In this document: positions 24,091 through 33,688 of the stretch, one piece after another
How positions within the stretch are numbered: position 1 is the first letter of the stretch
Layout: every line of letters starts with the position of its first letter
Assembly: GCA_017432665.1 (NCBI GenBank)
Contig: JAFRIS010000009.1
Location: forward strand, 1 to 38,459
DNA length: 38,459 nucleotides
Origin: Bacilli bacterium
Lineage (GTDB): Bacteria > Bacillota_I > Bacilli_A > RF39 > UBA660
Direction: 5' to 3'
Program-made: the position numbers and the translations under genes
Notes under the pieces: model-generated
Seen by the model: the letters and a program-made list of their open reading frames with translations, nothing else
Told to the model about the DNA's origin: nothing
Databases searched by the model: none

Positions 24091-24520
24091 ATTTACTGTT
24101 TCCTTCTTTTTTTTTGTCTGCTCGTTCTTGGACTGAATCCCACTGTTCTTGATCTAAAAATTTGTGCCCGCCAGCTTCAACAATCTTAGAAAAAGCTTTT
24201 AAAATACTTGGAATTCTTTCTTTTTCATCATAATTTTCAAACAATTGATCAATAAAATGATTAGTATGAATCTTAATTTCATCACCTAGTTCTTCAAAAC
24301 CTCTGTTTACTAAAAAACTAATATTATCAACAGTAGTAACTCCAAGCCTAAATAATTCAATATTTTTATCATCAAAGTAACCAATTGGGTAAGCTCGTCC
24401 ATTAGCGTCAACAGTAGTATAAGTCCAAGTTAATCCTTGCATATGTAGATTTAAATAGTCATCAATCGCATCAGTAACTCTTTGCCCAGCATTTAATCCA
24501 AGAACTTCAACATAAGCCAT
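24089..24520 (-). CDS. Unknown 143-residue protein
   Basis: A 143-residue soluble protein with no recognised family. It contains the segments LNLHMQGLTWTYTTVD and IGYFDDKNIELFRLG, and a charged C-terminus. ATG 24520 follows TAGGAGATG. Single gene converging on hsp20 and divergent from the pseudouridine synthase gene. Confidence 0.75.
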   Translation of the reverse strand: MAYVEVLGLNAGQRVTDAIDDYLNLHMQGLTWTYTTVDANGRAYPIGYFDDKNIELFRLGVTTVDNISFLVNRGFEELGDEIKIHTNHFIDQLFENYDEKERIPSILKAFSKIVEAGGHKFLDQEQWDSVQERADKKKEGNSK

Positions 24521-24594
24521 AATATCATCTCCTAAGATGATTATAACATAATATTATAAAGTATGATATAATAAATACGGATTGGAGGTACTAT

Positions 24595-25479
24595 ATGACT
24601 GTAAAAGATAAAGTTGGTTTAAGAATAGATAGTTATTTAGCTGAAGAATTAGATTTATCTCGTAGTAAAGTACAAAAACTAATAAAAGAAGGATTAGTTT
24701 TAGTAAATGGAAAAGAAATAAATAGTTCTTATAGTGTAAAGTTAGATGATGAAATAGAAGTAAATGATGATTTAAACTATGAAATTAATGTTGAACCAGA
24801 AGATATTAAATTAGATATTATCTATGAAGATAATGATTTATTAATTATTAATAAACCTAGTGGTATGGTAGTACATCCAGCACCAGGGCATTATACTGGA
24901 ACTTTAGTAAATGCTTTACTTTACTATTTGAAGAAAGATTCTACTACAAATTTAAGACCAGGAATTGTTCATAGATTAGATAAAGATACTAGTGGTTTAA
25001 TGATAGTAGCTAAGAATGATGAAATGTTAGATAAACTGTCTAATATGATTTCAAAAAAAGAAGTAGAAAGAAAGTATTTAGCTATTGTTGATGGTTTAAT
25101 TAAACATGACACTGGAACTATAGATGCTCCTGTAGGAAGAGATATTAATGATAGACAGAAGATGGCTGTTACTGATCAAAATGCTAAAGAAGCAGTTACT
25201 CATTTTAAAGTATTAGAAAGATTTAATAATAATACTTTAATTGAATGTATCTTAGAGACAGGAAGAACTCATCAAATAAGAGTACATTTAGCTTATATAG
25301 GATATCCTGTTACTAATGATCCAGCATATAATAAGAAAAAGAGTACGGAGTTTGGTCAAATGTTACATTCATATTCAATTAAGTTCAAACATCCGAGAAC
25401 AGGAAAAGAGTTAGCATACACTGTAGAAGCACCTAAAGAATTCAATGATAAATTAGAAGAATTAAGAGAAGCTGAATAG
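24595..25479 (+). CDS. RluD-family 23S rRNA pseudouridine synthase
   Basis: A 294-residue RluA/RluD-family enzyme that converts uridines in 23S rRNA to pseudouridine. An N-terminal S4 RNA-binding domain (about 10-65: RIDSYLAEELDLSRSKVQKLI, with GLVLVNGK) precedes the catalytic domain with HRLDKDTSGLM (catalytic Asp129), and the motif TGRTHQIRVH. The SNPDP-like loop is NDPAYN. Bacilli often have several paralogues, so RluD itself is a likely but not certain name. ATG 24595 follows TTGGAGG; TATAAT is at 24567-24572. Monocistronic. Confidence 0.94.
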   Translation: MTVKDKVGLRIDSYLAEELDLSRSKVQKLIKEGLVLVNGKEINSSYSVKLDDEIEVNDDLNYEINVEPEDIKLDIIYEDNDLLIINKPSGMVVHPAPGHYTGTLVNALLYYLKKDSTTNLRPGIVHRLDKDTSGLMIVAKNDEMLDKLSNMISKKEVERKYLAIVDGLIKHDTGTIDAPVGRDINDRQKMAVTDQNAKEAVTHFKVLERFNNNTLIECILETGRTHQIRVHLAYIGYPVTNDPAYNKKKSTEFGQMLHSYSIKFKHPRTGKELAYTVEAPKEFNDKLEELREAE

Positions 25480-25487
25480 CTTCTTTT
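25466..25487 (+). terminator. Terminator of the pseudouridine synthase gene
   Basis: AGAAGC/GCTTCT with the stop codon in the loop and a short T-run. Confidence 0.65.
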
Positions 25488-25488
25488 C

Positions 25489-25517
25489 TTGACTTTTTAA
25501 CAATTTTATGCTATAAT
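25489..25517 (+). promoter_or_regulatory. Promoter of the DUF1292/metalloprotease operon
   Basis: TTGACT (25489-25494), 17 bp, TATAAT (25512-25517). Confidence 0.8.
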
Positions 25518-25544
25518 TAGCACGTCAAAAAGGGGTAGGTTGAC

Positions 25545-25802
25545 ATGAAAAACAATAATATAAAAATAACAGATATTAGTGGCAAAGTTTATGAATATGA
25601 AGTGCTTGCTAATTTTAAATGGACTAAGACAAATAAGTATTATGTCATTTATACTGATAATCAAGTAAAGAATGATAAATTACAAATATCTGCGTCTATT
25701 TACAATCCAAAAGAGCCGGGTAAACTATATCCAATAGAAACAGAAGAAGAATGGCAAGAAATAGATAGAATTCTAAAAGAAAGAGTGATCAACAATGGTT
25801 AA
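25545..25802 (+). CDS. DUF1292-like small protein
   Basis: An 85-residue beta-rich protein resembling the DUF1292 family of Bacillota (F-x-Y-V-I-Y-TD in the centre, then a Tyr-x-P segment, LYPIETEEEWQEIDRIL at the end). The family role is unknown. ATG 25545 follows AGGGGTAGG. The last codons overlap the start of the metalloprotease-like gene (ATGGTTAA), so both are translated together. Confidence 0.78.
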   Translation: MKNNNIKITDISGKVYEYEVLANFKWTKTNKYYVIYTDNQVKNDKLQISASIYNPKEPGKLYPIETEEEWQEIDRILKERVINNG

Positions 25803-27426
25803 TATAATTGATGTTGCTGATGCTCTGAAAGATATAGCTATAATTTCTAGTAGTGGATTTTTCTCTTTTGTACTTTTTTGTAGTAGAAAAAAAATAAAGA
25901 AAGATTATCAATTAATTATGGGTAACTATTTACCACAAGAAAGTGATATTTCTAAAATAGAAGTACCAAAATGTATGACAACTGAAATATCTGATGTTGA
26001 CATAGAAAAATTATCTGAAAATAAATTTTATGAAGATATAAAAAGTTTTAATAACTTTTTAGAGAATAATTTTAGTGAAAAAACACTTCAAAACTATTAT
26101 AAAAACATAAGTAACATAGAAGTGGCTAAGCCAAATAAGTTTAAAGGTAAAAGAATGAAATTGGATAATACAGTAGGTCAATATAGTATATTGAACAATA
26201 AAATTTCATTGATAAATGAAAGCGCTGTATATCATGAGTTGTTTCATATGGCTAGTACTAATAGTGATAACTATTCTACAGGATTTAGGTATGGAAGAAT
26301 TGGTAGAGCTATTAATGAAGGTTATACTGAGCTTATGAATCATAGATATTTCCATGATGAATATGATGACTTTGCATACCATGATCAAGTAATACTAGCT
26401 TTTTTCCTAGAAAGCATTATTGGTCAAGAAAAAATGGAAGAGTTGTATTTAACATCTAATTTAAAAGGATTAATTGATGAATTAAAAAAATACAATACTC
26501 TTGAGGAAATTGAACAACTATTTTCTAATTCAGATTATATTTTAACTATTCAGAATGCTTCAAATAATGAAATAATTAGTAAATTACAAACCAAAAGTGT
26601 GAAGAATAAATTGGATAAAAAGTGTAAAAAAGTATCTGAGGAAATAAATGATTTCTTATTAACATCTATGGAGAATAAATTGTTATTAGACAAAGAAACA
26701 GATTCTTATAAACGAGATATGATTGAAAATTTAAGAAGTATGGATAATAGTCTTCCAGAGAATGATAATAGATTAAATAAAGCTCTTATTACTAAAATTA
26801 GAAGTATTGTTACTGGAATGGATATTTACATAGAGCATGATCATGTTTTAGGAAGAATAATTAAAGCGATTGGTTCTGACAACTTATATGATTGTTATTA
26901 TGATAATGGGTTTCAGAGTTTATCTCATGAAATGAAGAAATACTTAACAGATGAAGAATTTAATGACTTAATAGAAACTTATGAAAATTTACATAATTCT
27001 GATAATTTAAGCGAAATGATTGGGCTACGTGAAGAAATTAGAAAAATAACACTATTTTATAGAATCAGAAGTAACATAGAAAACTGTTATAGTAAGAAAT
27101 TTATTATTAATTTAATAAGTAGTTATATTGAAGGGTCTGATATTACTATAAATAGTAATAATGATAATATTCAGATTGCTAATTATTGCTTAGTTGATGA
27201 TATTAATAATATTTTAACTGACATAAGTGAGAATTTTAAAGACAACATATTGGTTTTAAAGCCAGTAAAAATGATTAGAAATCGTGTTCAAAAACTAGGA
27301 GATTTAACGATTGATGTTGATTATTTATATTGCTATGATATTGAAGAGTATATTTCTGGAGAAACGACAACTAGTAAGAGTGAATTCAATAAAGCTTTTA
27401 AATGCCGTAGAGAATGGTATATATAA
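25795..27426 (+). CDS. Membrane-anchored HEXXH metalloprotease-like protein
   Basis: A 543-residue protein with one N-terminal hydrophobic segment (about 14-30). Residues about 100-200 form a zinc-protease-like core: YHELFH (His147, Glu148, His151) and 24 residues later NEGYTEL (Glu175), the gluzincin third-ligand pattern. The remaining 360 residues are helical and unassigned. The protease class is inferred only from the motifs. There is no strong ribosome site; the start overlaps the DUF1292 gene stop by 8 bp, so reinitiation is likely. A short N-terminal topology could put the protease inside or outside; I cannot decide which. Confidence 0.78.
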   Translation: MVNIIDVADALKDIAIISSSGFFSFVLFCSRKKIKKDYQLIMGNYLPQESDISKIEVPKCMTTEISDVDIEKLSENKFYEDIKSFNNFLENNFSEKTLQNYYKNISNIEVAKPNKFKGKRMKLDNTVGQYSILNNKISLINESAVYHELFHMASTNSDNYSTGFRYGRIGRAINEGYTELMNHRYFHDEYDDFAYHDQVILAFFLESIIGQEKMEELYLTSNLKGLIDELKKYNTLEEIEQLFSNSDYILTIQNASNNEIISKLQTKSVKNKLDKKCKKVSEEINDFLLTSMENKLLLDKETDSYKRDMIENLRSMDNSLPENDNRLNKALITKIRSIVTGMDIYIEHDHVLGRIIKAIGSDNLYDCYYDNGFQSLSHEMKKYLTDEEFNDLIETYENLHNSDNLSEMIGLREEIRKITLFYRIRSNIENCYSKKFIINLISSYIEGSDITINSNNDNIQIANYCLVDDINNILTDISENFKDNILVLKPVKMIRNRVQKLGDLTIDVDYLYCYDIEEYISGETTTSKSEFNKAFKCRREWYI

Positions 27427-27447
27427 ATATAATTAGGGGGTATTAAT

Positions 27448-28839
27448 ATGTATTGGGATGAAAGAGATAGATATAGTTCAAAAGAAAAAGAATTATTAAA
27501 AGAATTAGGTGCCGATAAATTTGGTTGTAGTATTTGTATTACTGAAGTAGGTACTGTTTATTATAATCTAATGGTTACAGAAAAGGAATTATCTTTTGAA
27601 AAATTTATTAAAGATATTGAAAAGAAAATTATTAAAAACAAACCTAATGAAAGAGCAGCTATTAAATATGATAAAGAAGATAATAAGTTTTATTTGATAA
27701 TAGAAGAGGATAAGTATTACACACAAACAATAGCGCATGTATTAGATATAAAAAAAGAAGCAATGGAAGGTTATGTTTTTGGTAAAAACAATGATGTTAT
27801 CTCTAAATTACATGATTTGTATCTAATGAGTATGACTAATGAAGAAAAAGAGAATTTAAAGATTAAAAGAGAACAAGAAGTAAATGCAATAATTTTAAAA
27901 ACACGTCAAAGACATGAATTACCAACTCTTGCTGAAGCTAAAGTCTATTCAGAGTATTTAGAAGATACTAAAAAAGCTAATAATAAAGTGATTAAGAGTA
28001 AAGCTTCCAGACTTGCCGGATTAGTAGGAACTCCTTTAATTTCCGCTTTTAGTGCTGGATTAGCTATTATTACTTCAATGAATGATGAGATGCTTATAGA
28101 AACTTTATTTGCTGTACCAGCAGGAATCTTTAGTGCTTTTATTGTTTTACTGATTACGGATGATATTGTTCACGATAAAACATCATACTGGGGCGTATCT
28201 GATTATGTTGAAAAAGCTGCTGGAACAATAAAAGAAAAATATAATGAAAATAATATTATTAATACAAAATTAGCTACTCTTAATTCTAGAATTGAAGGGT
28301 TAAGCAAAGTGGTTATTGCTAATGGTGAAGAAGTTCCAGAAGATGATAACGCAGACAATAGTGTGAAAATAGAATTATTAAATTTAAAAGATAGTGTTAT
28401 GCATGACTTAGATGTGTTAGTCAGTAGAGCTGGTTTGCTTAATTACAACGATAAAATGGCTTTTATAACAGAAGCATCAGAAATTCTTGAAGAATATACT
28501 GTAAGAGCCATTAATATTGCTAATCAAGATAAAAATGTTATTAATTTAGGAGCAGATAATTCTATAGAATTAAAATTCGACATGATAAAAAGAATAACTG
28601 ATCTTGAAATAAGAATAAACGAAGCAAGACAAAAAGATATTGAGATTATGAAAATTATTGCTCCAGCTAAATTATTAAAAGATAAGATGGATGGATTTAG
28701 TGATTTTGATTTAGAATTACAAAGAACACATAATATTACACAAAATAAAGTAAGAGTAAGAACATTAGAACGACATAACCATCCAAGATTACAGGAAAAG
28801 AGTTTATCAGAATTAAAATTGGAATTGGCAGCAGAATAG
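27448..28839 (+). CDS. Two-helix membrane protein, unknown
   Basis: A 463-residue protein with a hydrophilic N-terminal half (1-190), two membrane helices (about 200-245, LISAFSAGLAIIT and LFAVPAGIFSAFIVLLI) and a helical, coiled-coil-like C-terminal half (260-463). No catalytic motif or family recognised. Its ribosome site is the unusual AGGGGGT, 7 nt of which are the exact complement of the C-rich motif of the small RNA at 2775-2872. It follows the metalloprotease-like gene by 21 bp and ends at a strong terminator, so it is the last gene of that operon. Confidence 0.82.
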   Translation: MYWDERDRYSSKEKELLKELGADKFGCSICITEVGTVYYNLMVTEKELSFEKFIKDIEKKIIKNKPNERAAIKYDKEDNKFYLIIEEDKYYTQTIAHVLDIKKEAMEGYVFGKNNDVISKLHDLYLMSMTNEEKENLKIKREQEVNAIILKTRQRHELPTLAEAKVYSEYLEDTKKANNKVIKSKASRLAGLVGTPLISAFSAGLAIITSMNDEMLIETLFAVPAGIFSAFIVLLITDDIVHDKTSYWGVSDYVEKAAGTIKEKYNENNIINTKLATLNSRIEGLSKVVIANGEEVPEDDNADNSVKIELLNLKDSVMHDLDVLVSRAGLLNYNDKMAFITEASEILEEYTVRAINIANQDKNVINLGADNSIELKFDMIKRITDLEIRINEARQKDIEIMKIIAPAKLLKDKMDGFSDFDLELQRTHNITQNKVRVRTLERHNHPRLQEKSLSELKLELAAE

Positions 28840-28871
28840 TAATCTAATAATAGTATTAGATTACTTTTTTG
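28838..28871 (+). terminator. Strong terminator of the metalloprotease operon
   Basis: Twelve-bp stem AGTAATCTAATA/TATTAGATTACT with ATAG loop and seven T. Confidence 0.9.
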
Positions 28872-28897
28872 TGGTATTATTTTAAGAGGAGGTAATT

Positions 28898-29341
28898 ATG
28901 AAAGAAGTTAAAAGTATCCATGTAGGAGCATATGGATTTATCATTAAAAATGATGAAGTAGCTCTAATAAAAAAAGCCAGAGGAGGCTATACGGGATTAT
29001 TAGATATTCCTGGTGGTGGTATAGAACATAATGAAACTCCAGTAGAAGGATTAAAAAGAGAATTATTAGAAGAAGCAGAAGTTACAGTAATTAATCAAGA
29101 GTTATTAACTGTTACCTCAAGAACATTTAAATGGCAAATGACAAAAAATATAGTGGAAAGTCTACATCATATAGGTATACTTTATAAGGTTGAAGTTAAA
29201 GAAGATAAAGTAAAAGAAGATCCTGATGGAATAGATTCTAATGGATGTAATTATTACAAAATAAAAGACCTATCTAAAAAAGAATTAACCCCTTTTACCA
29301 TAGAAGGATTAGAATTACTAGGTTATTCTTTAAAAGATTAA
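28898..29341 (+). CDS. Nudix hydrolase (second)
   Basis: A 147-residue Nudix enzyme. The Nudix box GGGIEHNETPVEGL then KRELLEEAEV fits GX5EX7REUXEEXGU except that the penultimate Gly is Ala (EEAEV). Substrate unknown; the small size and early VGAYGFIIKND are typical of housecleaning Nudix proteins. Ribosome site AGAGGAGG precedes ATG 28898. It is unlike the Nudix gene at 8456 (shared only in the box). The 150 bp after it (29342-29491) hold a weak hairpin (29333-29350) and tandem promoters. Confidence 0.9.
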   Translation: MKEVKSIHVGAYGFIIKNDEVALIKKARGGYTGLLDIPGGGIEHNETPVEGLKRELLEEAEVTVINQELLTVTSRTFKWQMTKNIVESLHHIGILYKVEVKEDKVKEDPDGIDSNGCNYYKIKDLSKKELTPFTIEGLELLGYSLKD

Positions 29342-29397
29342 GGTCTTTTAATATTATTACTATTTGTAGTTTTAATGTAAAAGAAATGTTAAGTTGT

Positions 29398-29464
29398 TTG
29401 ACAAGAAATTGTTAATTAGATATCATTAAAATAACTTGAAAAATAATACTATAAGTGGTATTAT
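29398..29464 (+). promoter_or_regulatory. Tandem promoters of the acyltransferase gene
   Basis: First: TTGACA (29398-29403), 17 bp, TATCAT (29421-29426). Second: TTGAAA (29436-29441), 17 bp, TATTAT (29459-29464). The second spacer holds the inverted repeat TAATAC/GTATTA, a possible operator. Confidence 0.65.
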
Positions 29465-29491
29465 ATATGCCAATTTAAATGGGGGATTAAT

Positions 29492-30448
29492 ATGGAAATA
29501 TTAATGGATAGTGATTTAGAAAATTTATCTCTTTCTGATAAGAAAGATTATTATAAAAAATTACGTGAAAAGTGTTTGCTTTTAAAAGATAAACAATTAC
29601 ATGTTGGACAAGGTTTAATAAAAAATATTTATCCATTTTTTAGAGGATATAAGTTGGAATTAGAGGGTGTTGAAAATATACCTGTTGATTCTAATGTTTT
29701 ATTCTTATTTAATCATAGTAATTCTCATGATATTTTTACTGCTTATGAAATACTTTCTCAGTTACAAAGAAAAGGTAGTGTTATGGTCGCAACTGATTGT
29801 TTGAATCCTATCACAACTGAAATATTTAACATTTCAAATGCAACTCTATTAGACAGAAGGAACAAAGATGAAAGACAGAATTCAATATTAAGAATGTCTA
29901 GAAAAATACTTGAAGGGAATGATGGTGTTATTTTTGGAGAAAGTACATGGAATCTTCATCCAACACTCTTAATGCATAATATTAGAAAAGGTGTAGCATC
30001 AATATCAGCTATTACTCAAGTACCGGTCATACCAACAGTAGTAGAATACATTGAAAAAGATGAAATTATAAAAACAGAAAGTGATCTATATAAAAAGTGT
30101 TTGATAAGATTTGGTAAACCTATTATGATAGATTATGATATTGATTTGATAAGTCAGATTTGTATAATTAAAGAAAGTATGATGGGGATAAGAAATCAAA
30201 TTTGGCAAGATTATGATATCAATAGGGAAAAATTAAGCGATGTTGATCCTTATATATATATTAATCATACATATTTAAAGAAGTTTAAAGCATTTGGTTT
30301 TACCTATGATTCTCAAAGAGAACAAGAGTATTTATTATTTTTAGAAAATGAAAAGAAAGAAAATGAGTATACACTTGATGATAACGGTAATTTAAAACCA
30401 GGTATTACTGAAAAAAGTTTTGAGTTAAAAAAAGTATTGTACAAATAA
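29492..30448 (+). CDS. PlsC-type acyltransferase
   Basis: A 318-residue lysophosphatidate-acyltransferase-family (PlsC) protein, which adds an acyl chain to a glycerol phosphate at the membrane. Motif I is NHSNSHD (His75, Asp80, the HX4D catalytic pair); motif II is LLDRRN; motif III reads FGESTWNLHP (the usual EGTRS, altered); motif IV is VPVIPTVVE. The C-terminal 100 residues are extra. The altered motif III and the length suggest a different acceptor from the standard PlsC. Two consensus promoters precede it. ATG 29492 follows GGGGGA. Confidence 0.85.
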   Translation: MEILMDSDLENLSLSDKKDYYKKLREKCLLLKDKQLHVGQGLIKNIYPFFRGYKLELEGVENIPVDSNVLFLFNHSNSHDIFTAYEILSQLQRKGSVMVATDCLNPITTEIFNISNATLLDRRNKDERQNSILRMSRKILEGNDGVIFGESTWNLHPTLLMHNIRKGVASISAITQVPVIPTVVEYIEKDEIIKTESDLYKKCLIRFGKPIMIDYDIDLISQICIIKESMMGIRNQIWQDYDINREKLSDVDPYIYINHTYLKKFKAFGFTYDSQREQEYLLFLENEKKENEYTLDDNGNLKPGITEKSFELKKVLYK

Positions 30449-30467
30449 TTTCTTTAACTCTTTTTTT
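30422..30467 (+). terminator. Terminator of the acyltransferase gene
   Basis: GAGTTAAA (30422-30429) inside the CDS end pairs with TTTAACTC (30453-30460), followed by T7. The loop of 23 nt is long. Confidence 0.6.
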
Positions 30468-30531
30468 ATGAAAAAAATGCAAATAATATTTTTATGTGCT
30501 ATAATGAAACAGAATAGGGAGTGTAGCAATT

Positions 30532-33075
30532 ATGGACGGAGTTTATAATTTATATATACCGGTATGTGCATTGATTACTGTAATTATTTGTACTGTTGTA
30601 TTTTTTTCGAAAGAAAGAGCAAAAAATAAGGAAACTGCCATATTTTCTCGTGTATTAATTTATAGTCTAGTTGATTGTATTTTGATGGTCATTATTATCA
30701 GTCTAGCACTATTTCATAGTGAGAGTATTGCGCTAATGAAGTTTTTAAACAAAGTTGATTATGCAATGTATATTCTGTTTTCAAGCAATTTTTTCTTGTA
30801 TGTCTATTATGTAACTTCAAAAGAGGACAAAGATCAAAAGGTAAAATTATATATGTTTTTCTTTTATCTTACTACTGTCTTAGATATTATATTAATGATT
30901 TTATTATTGTTTATGAATGTAGATGTTCATATTGAAGGAAATGCCATGTACAGTGATGGCATGGCTTTAACAAGTACACTGGTAGGATGCGCTTTATATT
31001 TTATAGCTATCATTATTTGTTTAATTATAAACTTTAAAAAAGCTATTACTAGAAAGTTAACACCATTATATGTGCTTATTCTATTCTTTGGTCTAGTTTT
31101 TGTTTTAAATCAAGTTGATAAGACAATTGTTATTATTTCTATGGTATTAGCTTATGTTAATTTAATTATGTTGTTTACTATAGAAAATCCTGATATGAAG
31201 ATGGCTAAAGCTTTAGAAGTAGCTCGTGAACAAGCTGATAAAGCTAATCGAGCTAAAACAGAGTTCTTAAGTAGTATGTCACATGAGATTCGTACACCAT
31301 TAAATGCCATAGTAGGATTTAGTGGTGAAATACTAGAAGCTAAGGATTTAAATGAAGCTCAAGAAAATGCTAATGATATAGTTAATGCCTCCGAGACATT
31401 ATTAGAGATAGTTAATGGTATTTTAGATATTTCTAAGATTGAGGCTGGTAAAATAGAGATTGTTAGTTCACCATATAATGCTCATGAAACATTTGATGAA
31501 TTGGCTAAGTTAATTACACCTAAAATGAAAGAAAAAGGATTAGATTTCTCATATAGTATTGCTCCGGATTTACCAGGAACTTTATATGGAGATCATGCCA
31601 ATTTAAAGAAGATTGTTACTAACTTACTAAGTAATGCTTGCAAATATACAGAAAAAGGATATGTTCGTTACGAAGTAAATTGTATTAATACTGATAATGT
31701 TTGTAAATTAATTATTTCAGTAGAAGACTCCGGTCGAGGAATTAAAAGAGAAAATGTTGATCAATTATTTACTCAATTCCAAAGATTAGAAGAAGACCGT
31801 AACACTACTATTGAAGGTACTGGACTTGGATTAGCAATTACTAAGCAGTTAACTGAGTTAATGGGTGGTAGAATTATTCTTCATACTGTATATGGGGAAG
31901 GTTCTAAGTTTACGGTTGTTTTAAATCAAAAAATTGAAACTGTTCAAGTTCAAGAGAAGAAGAAAACTAAAACTACTCTTGAATTAAAGGATGTTAAGAT
32001 ATTATTAGTTGATGATACTCCTTTAAATTTAAAAGTTGCAACTAAATTGTTAGAAAGATATGGAGCTAATAAAATAACTTCCTGTGAAAGTGGTTTTGAG
32101 TGTATTGATAAAATTAAAGCAGGTGAACAATTTGATTTAATTTTATTAGATGATATGATGCCTAAGTTAAGTGGTACTGAAACTTTAAAACAATTAAAAG
32201 AATTAGCTGATTTTAAGACTCCAACTGTTGCGTTAACAGCTAATGCTATTACTGGAATGAGAGAAAAATACTTAGCTGATGGATTTGATGATTATTTGGC
32301 TAAGCCAATAGATAAAGAACAATTGGTACAAGTTATTAATCAAATATTAGGTAGAAGTGTTACTGAAGAAATAAATACTGAAGAAATAAAACAACAGGAA
32401 CCAAAATCTACGGAAATAGTTGAAGAAAAAACTGAAGATTCTAATAGTGAGGAAAAATCTAAAGACAGTAGTATTATTCCAGTAGAAGAGAATATTGAAG
32501 AAATGCTTGGTGAAAAACTAGATAGAACATTTAGTGAGGAGGAAGCAAAGATGAATAATAATTTAGATAATAGTATGGAAACTAGTACAGAACCGGTAGT
32601 GGAAACTCTTGTAGCCGAAGAAATTAAAGCTGTTCCTCCGGTAGAAGTAGCACCTATTGAAGATCCATTCGCAGAAGATGATAAGGCAATTACTCCAATT
32701 GCAGAAGGAGTCTATGACCGTAGTTATTTAGAAGCTAATGGGGTAGATGTAGAACATGGCTTAGAATTGCTTGGTGATATGCAAATGTATAATGATACTA
32801 TCGCAGACTTTGTCAGTGAAGTAGAAACAAAATGGGCTGATATTGTAAGATATAAGGAAGAAAACAATATGCCTGAATATGCTATTTTAGTTCATTCATT
32901 GAAGAGTGATTGTAAATACTTAGGATTTATGACTTTAGCTGATATTGCTTATCAACATGAATTAAAAAGTAAAGAAAATGATAGTGCTTTCGTTAATGAT
33001 AATTTTGCTAAATTAGAAGAAAATTATAATAAAGTACTAGAGGTTGCTAAAGAATATGTAAATCACAATAAATAA
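30532..33075 (+). CDS. Full hybrid sensor histidine kinase with receiver and HPt
   Basis: An 847-residue membrane sensor: about seven helices (1-225), His box SHEIRTPLN (His251), intact ATPase (N box NLLSNACKYT, G1 EDSGRGI, F box, G2 GTGLGLAI), a receiver (about 485-605, LLVDDTPLN, phospho-Asp540 in LLDDMMP), an acidic linker (about 605-725) and a C-terminal HPt domain (His788 in HSLKSDCKYLG). All phosphorelay residues are present. It resembles the sensor genes at 3931 and 6080 in layout and junction (ENPD before the coiled region), so all three are probably paralogues and this one the complete version. ATG 30532, AGGGAG upstream. No separate response regulator lies nearby. Confidence 0.93.
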   Translation: MDGVYNLYIPVCALITVIICTVVFFSKERAKNKETAIFSRVLIYSLVDCILMVIIISLALFHSESIALMKFLNKVDYAMYILFSSNFFLYVYYVTSKEDKDQKVKLYMFFFYLTTVLDIILMILLLFMNVDVHIEGNAMYSDGMALTSTLVGCALYFIAIIICLIINFKKAITRKLTPLYVLILFFGLVFVLNQVDKTIVIISMVLAYVNLIMLFTIENPDMKMAKALEVAREQADKANRAKTEFLSSMSHEIRTPLNAIVGFSGEILEAKDLNEAQENANDIVNASETLLEIVNGILDISKIEAGKIEIVSSPYNAHETFDELAKLITPKMKEKGLDFSYSIAPDLPGTLYGDHANLKKIVTNLLSNACKYTEKGYVRYEVNCINTDNVCKLIISVEDSGRGIKRENVDQLFTQFQRLEEDRNTTIEGTGLGLAITKQLTELMGGRIILHTVYGEGSKFTVVLNQKIETVQVQEKKKTKTTLELKDVKILLVDDTPLNLKVATKLLERYGANKITSCESGFECIDKIKAGEQFDLILLDDMMPKLSGTETLKQLKELADFKTPTVALTANAITGMREKYLADGFDDYLAKPIDKEQLVQVINQILGRSVTEEINTEEIKQQEPKSTEIVEEKTEDSNSEEKSKDSSIIPVEENIEEMLGEKLDRTFSEEEAKMNNNLDNSMETSTEPVVETLVAEEIKAVPPVEVAPIEDPFAEDDKAITPIAEGVYDRSYLEANGVDVEHGLELLGDMQMYNDTIADFVSEVETKWADIVRYKEENNMPEYAILVHSLKSDCKYLGFMTLADIAYQHELKSKENDSAFVNDNFAKLEENYNKVLEVAKEYVNHNK

Positions 33076-33096
33076 AAGCACTTGGGTGCTTTTTTT
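33075..33096 (+). terminator. Terminator of the hybrid kinase
   Basis: AAAGCAC/GTGCTTT with TTGG loop and T-run; the next -10 TATAAT follows at 33101-33106. Confidence 0.85.
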
Positions 33097-33127
33097 GTGC
33101 TATAATTATTTAAAATGAGGTAGTTTT

Positions 33128-33688
33128 ATGAGAATAAAGGAATTTATAATATTTATTGGAATATTTACAGTTTGCTATATTATGTTTTTTATTGTCTTAG
33201 ATAAAGTATCTAATATTAGAACTAAAAAAAGTGCAATAAAGAAGGCTAAGTCTTTGATGACATTAGAACAATATGCTAAGTTTGCTAGCTTTTATGGTGT
33301 TCAAGCTACTACCTCTATAGATAATCTTCTAAAAGCATATACAGAGTTATTAATTGGAAATAACTGGGTTATTTCTGAGAAAGCTAAATTATATAATGTA
33401 TCTAATCTTGAACTTGTAATTATGGTCTTATATATAGAGTATTTAGGGCTAATTAACAAAAGAATGATTTCTATTGAAATGGATTCTATTAAGAAAACTT
33501 CTTTTGTAGAACAAAATATGGTTCAAAAATATAATACATATTTCAAAGAAAAGAAAGATTATGATTCTATAATTGAAGCTATGGGTAATAAGGCTGCGAA
33601 TGATTTGGCTACTATGAATGATACCTTTTTAATGCCAGGAATTCGATTAATTAATTCTAAACTTTATTATGTAGGTGATTATCTATGA
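33128..33688 (+). CDS. Single-helix membrane protein, unknown
   Basis: A 186-residue protein with one N-terminal helix (IIFIGIFTVCYIMFFIVL) and a helical soluble part. No family recognised. Its stop overlaps the transglutaminase-like gene start as ATGA, so they are coupled and probably work together at the membrane. Confidence 0.78.
   Translation: MRIKEFIIFIGIFTVCYIMFFIVLDKVSNIRTKKSAIKKAKSLMTLEQYAKFASFYGVQATTSIDNLLKAYTELLIGNNWVISEKAKLYNVSNLELVIMVLYIEYLGLINKRMISIEMDSIKKTSFVEQNMVQKYNTYFKEKKDYDSIIEAMGNKAANDLATMNDTFLMPGIRLINSKLYYVGDYL

Noticed and set aside
29333-29350. Terminator after the second Nudix gene
   Set aside because: Only a 6-bp stem AAAAGA/TCTTTT with no clear T-run, too weak to call.
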